In this document: positions 14,548-19,527 of the stretch, in pieces
Layout of the letters: each line of letters begins with the position of its first letter
How positions within the stretch are numbered: the stretch's first letter is position 1
Origin: an uncultured Hyphomonadaceae bacterium
Lineage (GTDB): Bacteria; Pseudomonadota; Alphaproteobacteria; Caulobacterales; Hyphomonadaceae
Direction of reading: 5' to 3'
Length of the DNA stretch: 19,527 bases
NCBI GenBank assembly: GCA_938049795.1
Contig: CALLCD010000215.1
Span: 1-19,527 of the forward strand
Made by a program: the position numbers and the translations under genes
Notes under the pieces: generated by a model
Databases searched by the model: none
Told to the model about the DNA's origin: nothing
What the model saw: the letters and a program-made list of their open reading frames with translations, nothing else

Positions 14548-15181
14548 TGCTGACGGGTTTGGCCCGGACGAGATAAGTAAACAGATTGATGTTTCACGTG
14601 AAACATTTGAGCGGATTGGACGGGTGCTTGAGTGTCTGGATGAATGGCGGGGCCGGATGAACCTGATCGGGCCGTCCGAGCGCGCGCATATCTGGCGGCG
14701 GCATATCTTCGACAGTTTGCAACTCCTGCCCCTATTGCCACCCGATGCTGTGATTGTGGATCTTGGATCTGGCGGCGGGTTTCCGGCTTTACCTCTGGCG
14801 TGTGCGCTGCACGAGACGGGCGGGCATGTGACTCTGGTCGAGACGGTTGGCAAGAAGGCGCGGTTCCTGATGGCGGCGGCCCAAGCGGCGGGGCTTGATG
14901 CGACGGTGCGACAAGGACGGGCGGAGAATGTTGGTGATATTGAAGCGGGATTTGTGACGGCGCGGGCGCTGGCTCCCCTGCCGAAACTGCTTGAGCTTGC
15001 CTCGCCCTGGCTGTTGCGCGGGGGCATCGGTCTGTTTCACAAAGGCGAACAATGGAAAGAAGAATTGACGGCGGCCTCCACAAAGTGGACATTCGCTTCA
15101 CAAGCGATTCCTGATATCAGCGGTCGGGCGGGAGTCATTCTGAAAATGGCGGAGGTTTCACGTGAGCAATCACCAGACTAG
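14537..15181 (+). CDS. rsmG: 16S rRNA (guanine-N7) methyltransferase RsmG (GidB)
   Basis: RsmG methylates N7 of G527 in 16S rRNA. The protein has the SAM-binding VIVDLGSGGGFPALPLA, preceded by MNLIGPSERAHIWRRHIFDSLQL and followed by LVETVGKKARFL and VTARALAPLPKLLELASPWL, all typical of the family. I choose the GTG at 14537 (214 residues), which overlaps the mnmG stop by 11 bases; an in-frame ATG at 14498 would add 13 residues that read through mnmG and look unconserved. A perfect parS site is read as DVSRET at residues 18-23. The 3' end overlaps parA by 20 bases and contains a parS-like core read as EVSRE. The start is moderately uncertain. Confidence 0.94.
   Translation: METDADGFGPDEISKQIDVSRETFERIGRVLECLDEWRGRMNLIGPSERAHIWRRHIFDSLQLLPLLPPDAVIVDLGSGGGFPALPLACALHETGGHVTLVETVGKKARFLMAAAQAAGLDATVRQGRAENVGDIEAGFVTARALAPLPKLLELASPWLLRGGIGLFHKGEQWKEELTAASTKWTFASQAIPDISGRAGVILKMAEVSREQSPD
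14590..14605. other. parS site 2 (perfect, inside rsmG)
   Basis: A second exact TGTTTCACGTGAAACA lies 539 bases from the first, within the 5' part of rsmG, where it encodes VSRET after an Asp. The reading frame differs from that of site 1, so identity at the DNA level, not the protein level, is what is conserved. Confidence 0.93.
15154..15169. other. Degenerate parS-like site over the parA start
   Basis: The ten-base core TTTCACGTGA (15156-15165) is intact, but the right arm reads GCAA in place of AACA and the first base differs, giving 12 of 16 matches. It covers the parA GTG start (15162-15164) and the 3' end of rsmG, so ParB bound here could affect parAB translation or transcription. It could instead be a weak loading site or a decayed copy. 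Confidence 0.45.
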
Positions 15182-15971
15182 AATTATTGCAGTGGCGAAC
15201 CAGAAAGGCGGTGTCGGTAAAACCACGACGTCGATCAATCTGGCGACGGCGCTGGCCGCGGTGGGGCGGAAAGTCCTTGTTATAGACTTTGATGCGCAGG
15301 GTAATGCCTCGACGGGTTTGGGGATTACCCGACCCGAACGGCGGCTGACCTCCTATGATCTGGTCGTAGATGATGTGCCTTTGGAAGAGGCGGTTCTGGG
15401 GACGATTGTGCCGCGGCTTGATATTGTGCCCGGGGATGAAAACCTGTCTGGTGTCGAGACGGAGCTTGCGTCTGATCCGCACCGGTCATACCGCTTGCGT
15501 CGGGCGATCCGGTCCTATCTCGAGCGGCCTGGTCATACCGAGTATGACTTTGTGATGATCGACTGTCCGCCCTCTTTGTCGGCGTTGACGCTCAATGCGA
15601 TGACGGCGGCGGATGCTTTGCTTGTGCCGTTGCAGTGCGAGTTCCTGGCGCTTGAGGGGTTGAGCCAATTGCTGCGGACGATTGAAGTTGTGCGGACGGG
15701 GCTAAACCCTGATCTCGAAATTCAGGGTGTGGTGCTGACCATGTATGATCGGCGGAACAATTTGTCCGATCAGGTGGCCGAAGAGGTGCGCGAATTTTTT
15801 GGCACCAAGGTTTATAATACGGTGATCCCGCGCAATGTCCGGCTGTCTGAAGCGCCGAGTTTTGGCAAGCCGGCCCTACTCTATGATTATCGGTGTTCGG
15901 GCAGCGAGGCGTATATTCGGCTGGCCGCGGAAGTGTTGCAGAGAGAACGTCAGCTAGGGGCTGTTTCATGA
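15162..15971 (+). CDS. parA: Chromosome partitioning ATPase ParA (Soj family)
   Basis: ParA is a Walker-type ATPase that binds nucleoid DNA and moves ParB-parS complexes, so that the origin region segregates. The 269-residue protein has the deviant Walker A KGGVGKTT (residues 15-22), the A' motif IDFDAQGNAST (41-51) and the Walker B region MIDCPPSLSALTLNAM, then LLVPLQCEFLALEGLSQL and the late VIPRNVRLSEAPSFGKP typical of chromosomal Soj/ParA. It lacks the N-terminal helix-turn-helix domain of plasmid P1-type ParA. The start is GTG at 15162, with GGAGG a few bases upstream. It overlaps rsmG by 20 bases and its stop overlaps the parB ATG as ATGA. Confidence 0.96.
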   Translation: MSNHQTRIIAVANQKGGVGKTTTSINLATALAAVGRKVLVIDFDAQGNASTGLGITRPERRLTSYDLVVDDVPLEEAVLGTIVPRLDIVPGDENLSGVETELASDPHRSYRLRRAIRSYLERPGHTEYDFVMIDCPPSLSALTLNAMTAADALLVPLQCEFLALEGLSQLLRTIEVVRTGLNPDLEIQGVVLTMYDRRNNLSDQVAEEVREFFGTKVYNTVIPRNVRLSEAPSFGKPALLYDYRCSGSEAYIRLAAEVLQRERQLGAVS

Positions 15972-16903
15972 TGAATGATCCAAAAGGTCGTCCGAGATTG
16001 GGCAAGGGTCTGTCGGCCCTGATGGGTGAGGTTGAGGGCGCGAAGCCGGTTGTGCGCGAGACGCCTGAGGGAGCCGAGCCCGCGGCGGGTGTGGCCGAGG
16101 TGCCGATCAATCGCATTCAGGCGAACCCTGCCCAGCCGCGTCGACATTTTGATGAAGAGAAGCTCAATGAGCTCGCCGACTCTCTGAAAGCCAAGGGCGT
16201 GTTGCAGGCGATTCTTGTGCGGCCGGACCCCAAGGATTCGCAGCGCTATCAGATTATTGCCGGTGAGCGGCGCTGGCGGGCGGCGAAGATTGCGGGGCTG
16301 GAACGCATTCCGGTGATTGTGCGCGATGTTGATGAGCTGGAGCTTCTGGAAGTTGGCATCATCGAGAATGTCCAGCGGGCCGATCTGAACCCGATTGAAG
16401 AGGCCGAGGCCTATGGCGCGCTGATGAAACGGTTTGGCCGGACGCAGGAAAGTCTGGCTGCGAGTGTCGGCAAGTCGCGGGTGCATATTACGAATACGCT
16501 CCGTCTACTGAACTTATCGGAAACGGCGCGAGAACATTTACGCGCTGGGCGCTTGACGGCGGGTGCAGCGCGGGCGGCGATGGGGGGCGAAGATCCGGAC
16601 CTGTTGATCGAGCAGGCGGTGGCGAAGAAGCTCAGCGTGCGCGATGTTGAAGCGTTGGCGAGATTGTCGCGGGGGGCGGTGCCGCCGGTCAGTGGTGGCG
16701 GGTCAGAGGGCTCGGCGAAACCGAAGCTAAAAGATGTTGATACCGAAGCGCTTGAAGCCGACTTGACGCGCACGCTCGGGCTGATGGTGGATATTCGGCA
16801 CAAGGATGCGGGCGGCGGTGAGTTGCGGATCAAGTATCGTGATCTCGAGCAGCTTGACGATGTGTGTCGGCGGCTGACGGCCAAGCGTGGCGAGCGGGGT
16901 TAG
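15968..16903 (+). CDS. parB: Chromosome partitioning protein ParB (CTPase)
   Basis: ParB binds parS, spreads along DNA as a CTP-dependent clamp and engages ParA. The 311-residue protein begins with the ParA-interaction segment RPRLGKGLSALMGE (residues 8-21). It has VPINRIQANPAQPRRHFDEEKLNELADSL, the CTP-binding GERRWRA (99-105) and ENVQRADLNPIEEA (133-146), then a helix-turn-helix around 153-185 (LMKRFGRTQESLAASVGKSRVHITNTLRLL). A linker precedes the C-terminal dimerisation segment ending KYRDLEQLDDVCRRL. The frame stays open upstream to 15893, but the ATG at 15968 overlaps the parA stop and gives the family N terminus. It converges with holA, six bases apart. Confidence 0.96.
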   Translation: MMNDPKGRPRLGKGLSALMGEVEGAKPVVRETPEGAEPAAGVAEVPINRIQANPAQPRRHFDEEKLNELADSLKAKGVLQAILVRPDPKDSQRYQIIAGERRWRAAKIAGLERIPVIVRDVDELELLEVGIIENVQRADLNPIEEAEAYGALMKRFGRTQESLAASVGKSRVHITNTLRLLNLSETAREHLRAGRLTAGAARAAMGGEDPDLLIEQAVAKKLSVRDVEALARLSRGAVPPVSGGGSEGSAKPKLKDVDTEALEADLTRTLGLMVDIRHKDAGGGELRIKYRDLEQLDDVCRRLTAKRGERG

Positions 16904-16918
16904 CTGGGTTCAGCTTTT
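16902..16918 (+). terminator. Weak hairpin terminator candidate after parB
   Basis: AGCTG (16902-16906) and CAGCT (16911-16915) form a five-base stem with a four-base loop followed by TTTT. It lies over the parB stop and the end of holA. The stem is short, so termination would be weak; the convergent genes have almost no space for a better one. Confidence 0.3.
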
Positions 16919-17944
16919 GGCTTTTGCGGCGACGTTGGTGAGGTCGGCGATGAGTTTGCGCAGGACGGGGGCGGCGAGGTGTCCGGCGGTGCGGGCGGCT
17001 TCTTCGGCGGCGTAAATCCGCTCGATTAGGCGCGCGAGGCGTTTAGGCGACCAGAGCGAGAGGCGCGCGCGGAAGGCGGGCCAAGCCTGTTTGAAGACGG
17101 GTGGTTTCAATTTCATACCCACCTCGCCTCCGCTGGCTGACAAATTGTGCGCCATCAACATGCGCATGGCTTCGCGTTGCAGCGCGCGCAGGACAGAGAT
17201 TGGCGAGGTGCCGACTGTGGTCAATTTGTCGAGCGTGGTCAGTGCGCCGCGTGTGTCGCCCGACAGGGTTGCGCTGACCAATTCGTGCAAGCCGTGATCG
17301 CCTTCGGTTGTGGTGAGGGCGCGGATGTCGGTGTTGGTGATGGGGCGGCCGAGGCCGAGGCCGAACAGGGCAAGTTTCTCGATTTCGGAATTGGCCATGC
17401 CGCGCGCGCCGGGCAGATCGGCGGCGAACAGGGCGAGCGCTTCGTCTTCGATCTCGACTTTGTCGGCGGCCAGACGGGTGCGGGTGAGGGCGAGGACATC
17501 GGCGGTTTCGTCGTCGAAGAAATGTAGCGCGGCGGCGTGTTTGGCGGTCTCGATCTGGGTGCGCAGCTTGGAGCGTTTGGCGAGGGTGCCCGCGGTGATG
17601 ACGAGTTTTGCGGCGAAGCGGTCTGGCGCGGTCTCGCCAAGGGTGATGGCTTCGAGCAGGATTTTTGCGATTTTGTCGCCGGAAGTCTGTACACGGATGA
17701 TACGGTTATAGCCCAGTAGCGAGACCGCTTCGAGGCCATCAAATAGGAGGGCGGGGTCTTTGCGGATCTCGTCATCGCTCAGGCGGATGATTTCTGTGTC
17801 GGGGTCACCTTTGACGAAACTTCTACACAGGGCCGCGGCCTGATCGGAGACGAGGCCTTCATCGGAGCCGAAGAGGAGGCAGGCCCAGATTTTCGCATCG
17901 GGTTTTGCGCAGAACTTGCCGGCCTGTGCGCCTGCGAATTTCAT
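16910..17944 (-). CDS. holA: DNA polymerase III delta subunit
   Basis: The delta subunit of the clamp loader opens the beta sliding clamp so that it can be placed on primed DNA. The 344-residue protein shows the family layout: an N-terminal LLFGSDEGLVSDQA segment, LFDGLEAVSLLGYNRIIRVQTSGDK, then DLPGARGMANSEIEKLALF and the helical C-terminal clamp-loader collar domain with LRALQREAMRM and LARLIERIYAAEEAARTAG. Similarity is weaker than for enzymes because HolA diverges quickly, but the position directly after lptE and leuS is the standard one. The ATG at 17944 overlaps the lptE stop as ATGA. It converges on parB. Confidence 0.92.
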   Translation of the reverse strand: MKFAGAQAGKFCAKPDAKIWACLLFGSDEGLVSDQAAALCRSFVKGDPDTEIIRLSDDEIRKDPALLFDGLEAVSLLGYNRIIRVQTSGDKIAKILLEAITLGETAPDRFAAKLVITAGTLAKRSKLRTQIETAKHAAALHFFDDETADVLALTRTRLAADKVEIEDEALALFAADLPGARGMANSEIEKLALFGLGLGRPITNTDIRALTTTEGDHGLHELVSATLSGDTRGALTTLDKLTTVGTSPISVLRALQREAMRMLMAHNLSASGGEVGMKLKPPVFKQAWPAFRARLSLWSPKRLARLIERIYAAEEAARTAGHLAAPVLRKLIADLTNVAAKAKS

Positions 17945-18432
17945 TCTGCGTTGGCAAGCTGTAGGCGGATATCATCGGCGATGCGCTGGGCAAGCTGGGT
18001 GACGGCGCGGTCGGAGGCGCTGGTCTGGGCGGCGATGTCGCCAAAGGCAGAGATGGGGACGTTAAAGCTTGATTCGGCGGTGGCCGAGCCTCTGATGGCG
18101 TCGGTGCCGGTGTCGAGGACATAGTCACCTTTGACCGTGATGTCGGTGCGGGCGGCGGCTTCGTCAGGCCGGATGGCGAGGCGGCGGAGCGTTTCGTCGA
18201 GCCTTATGGTTAGTGTGCCGGTGTCGACGCCGGTGAGCCCGGGAGCGAGTTCGCGCAGGAGGGCTTTGCGCAAGGTGTGACCGGAGCGGCCCTCGATTTG
18301 CGGGATGACAATCGAGCTGACGCCATTGCTTGCGCCAAGGCCAGCGGAGGAATGGACCGGCTGGAAACCGCATGCGGCGAGGGCGAGCAGCGCAAGGAGG
18401 GCGGTGAGCGGGGCGAAACGTGAAAGCATCAT
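17941..18432 (-). CDS. lptE: LPS-assembly lipoprotein LptE
   Basis: LptE is the outer-membrane lipoprotein that plugs the LptD barrel and helps insert lipopolysaccharide. The 163-residue protein begins MMLSRFAPLTALLALLALAAC, a lipoprotein signal with lipobox LAAC, and continues CGFQPVHSS, the typical start of mature LptE. The rest has the Sec/beta-sheet-rich character of the family with DTGTLTIRLDETLRRLAIRPDEAAARTDITVKGDYVL and a C-terminal LAQRIADDIRLQL helix. The open frame runs 100 codons further upstream, but that part is an out-of-frame reading of leuS. The ATG at 18432 overlaps the leuS stop as ATGA, and its own stop overlaps holA the same way. Confidence 0.92.
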   Translation of the reverse strand: MMLSRFAPLTALLALLALAACGFQPVHSSAGLGASNGVSSIVIPQIEGRSGHTLRKALLRELAPGLTGVDTGTLTIRLDETLRRLAIRPDEAAARTDITVKGDYVLDTGTDAIRGSATAESSFNVPISAFGDIAAQTSASDRAVTQLAQRIADDIRLQLANAE

Positions 18433-19527
18433 ATAACGATATTGACGATCCGGCGGGGAACGACAATGATTTTCTTCACCGGCTTGTCGCCGAGTTGTGC
18501 TTTGACGGCGTCCTGGGCGAGGGCGAGGGCTTCGATCTCGTCTTTGGGCATGTCGGGAGCGACAGTGAGTTCGGCGCGCTTTTTGCCGTTGACCTGAACC
18601 GGCATGGTGACCTCGTTTTCCTTGAGCAGATCCGCGTCTACGGTTGGCCATTTTGTAACCGAAACGAGGCCCGCCCCGCCAATCGCTTGCCAGCAGCTTT
18701 CGGCGAGATGGGGCATGAAGGGGGTCAGGCAACGGGCCAGCATAGACGCGCCTTCGAGACGGGCGGCGTGCAGCTCCGCTCCGCCGGCTTCAGCCTTTTT
18801 CAATACGCCGACCCATTCATGGATGGTGGCGACGGCGGAATTGAAGCGGAACTCTTCGATGGCTTTGTCGATGGTGGCGGTGGCTTTGTGGCTGGTGCGG
18901 CGCAGGTCGGTGGCGGGTTTTGTGTCCGAGGGGGCGGCGTCGCGCGGGGTGTCTTTGAGGTTGTGGAAGACGGCCCAAACACGTTGGACGAAACGGGCGG
19001 CGCCTTCGGCTCCGGCCTGGGTCCATTCGACATCGCGCTCGGGCGGGCTGTCGGAGAGGACGAACCAGCGGGCGACATCTGCGCCGAATTGCTCGATGAT
19101 GGCGGTGGGGTCGACCGTATTCTTTTTCGACTTGGACATTTTTTCGATGGCGCCGCGTGTGACGGGTTTGCCGGTTTCGATGTGGAAGAGGTCGCCGTCT
19201 TTGGTCTCGACTTCGTCAGGGGAGAGCCATTTGTCATCTTCGGACCTATAGGTCTCGTGGGTGATCATGCCTTGCGTGAAGAGGCCGGCAAAGGGTTCGC
19301 CGCTTGGCAGGTCGAGGATGCCGGCGTCGCGCATGGCCCGCGAAAAGAAGCGGGCATAGAGCAAGTGGAGGATCGCATGTTCGACGCCGCCGACATATTG
19401 ATCGACGGGCATCCAGTAGGCGGCCTCTTCGGGGTCATTGTTTACGCCTGCGGCAAAGCGGGCATAGTACCATGAGCTGTCTACGAATGTGTCGAGCGTG
19501 TCGGTTTCGCGCTGTGCCTCGCCGCCG
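18429..19527 (-). CDS. leuS: Leucyl-tRNA synthetase, C-terminal part
   Basis: LeuRS charges tRNA-Leu with leucine. The gene runs off the right edge of the window, so only about 365 C-terminal residues of an expected 850 or so are seen. The visible part starts in TDTLDTFVDSSWYYARFA, continues through MPVDQYVGGVEHAILHLLYARFF and has the class I signature KMSKSKKN followed by VDPTAIIEQFGADVARWFVLSDSPPERDVEWTQAG. The anticodon-binding helical domain with SAVATIHEW and LARCLTPFMPHLAES follows, then the small C-terminal domain VQVNGKKRAELTV. The stop overlaps the lptE ATG as ATGA, so leuS is the first visible gene of leuS-lptE-holA. No damage is seen. Confidence 0.97.
   Translation of the reverse strand, partial: GGEAQRETDTLDTFVDSSWYYARFAAGVNNDPEEAAYWMPVDQYVGGVEHAILHLLYARFFSRAMRDAGILDLPSGEPFAGLFTQGMITHETYRSEDDKWLSPDEVETKDGDLFHIETGKPVTRGAIEKMSKSKKNTVDPTAIIEQFGADVARWFVLSDSPPERDVEWTQAGAEGAARFVQRVWAVFHNLKDTPRDAAPSDTKPATDLRRTSHKATATIDKAIEEFRFNSAVATIHEWVGVLKKAEAGGAELHAARLEGASMLARCLTPFMPHLAESCWQAIGGAGLVSVTKWPTVDADLLKENEVTMPVQVNGKKRAELTVAPDMPKDEIEALALAQDAVKAQLGDKPVKKIIVVPRRIVNIVI

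Noticed and set aside
15033..15040. TGTTTCAC, a half parS site in rsmG
   Set aside because: Only one arm is present and it encodes the FHK of a conserved RsmG segment, so protein coding explains it.
18433..18732. 100-residue N-terminal extension of LptE
   Set aside because: Out-of-frame reading of leuS; it would bury the lipoprotein signal that begins at 18432.
18420..19475. 351-codon plus-strand open frame opposite leuS
   Set aside because: Antisense to leuS, which has the KMSKS motif and family sequence throughout.
1..19527. Mobile elements, CRISPR arrays, tRNA or rRNA genes, toxin-antitoxin or defence genes
   Set aside because: No transposase or integrase, no regularly spaced repeats and no RNA-gene signature was found; nearly all coding space is taken by recognised housekeeping genes.

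Overview
The window is an ordinary, densely packed stretch of an alphaproteobacterial chromosome. The gene order (secB, dnaQ, coaE, aroE, maf, PEP-synthase/PPDK-regulator family gene, gap, hemE, hemJ, rho, then mnmE-mnmG-rsmG-parA-parB) matches what I recall of the region around the Caulobacter crescentus origin. The gap between the regulator gene and hemE carries two perfect CtrA boxes (TTAA-N7-TTAA) beside DnaA boxes. This points to a CtrA-using, dimorphic-type alphaproteobacterium (Caulobacterales, Maricaulales or Hyphomonadales type). I cannot name the genus. The DNA is moderately GC-rich. No mobile element, CRISPR array, tRNA or rRNA was seen.

Left part (1-7231): the 3' end of a TraB/GumN family gene runs convergent to a minus-strand group of an Smr-domain protein, the lytic transglycosylase MltA and a Tim44-like membrane protein. 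secB diverges from the Tim44-like gene. A tightly coupled minus-strand operon follows, read from the origin side as PPDK/PEP-synthase regulator, maf, aroE, coaE, dnaQ. Its junctions are mostly 4-base ATGA overlaps. A 33-codon ORF fills the aroE-coaE gap and has an ATGA overlap at both ends.

Centre (7232-7594): a 363-base gap with no gene that I call as the replication origin. It holds one perfect and several near-consensus DnaA boxes, two CtrA boxes, two GANTC sites, and an AT-rich stretch with four TAA triplets.

Right part (7595-19527): hemE and hemJ overlap and supply haem synthesis. rho follows behind its own candidate promoter and ends in a strong bidirectional terminator shared with a small outer-membrane beta-barrel gene. 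mnmE and mnmG (tRNA wobble-uridine modification), rsmG (16S rRNA methylation), parA and parB form the next plus-strand run. Two perfect 16-base parS palindromes lie inside the mnmG and rsmG coding sequences, and a degenerate third covers the parA start. A minus-strand operon leuS (partial), lptE, holA converges on parB.

The most unusual signal is compositional. The plus strand is G-rich over C on both sides of the putative origin, whatever the gene orientation, so I see no GC-skew switch where one is expected. I found no previously undescribed multi-gene system. The noteworthy items are the origin architecture, the missing skew flip, the double-coupled mini-ORF, and the parS sites embedded in coding sequence.
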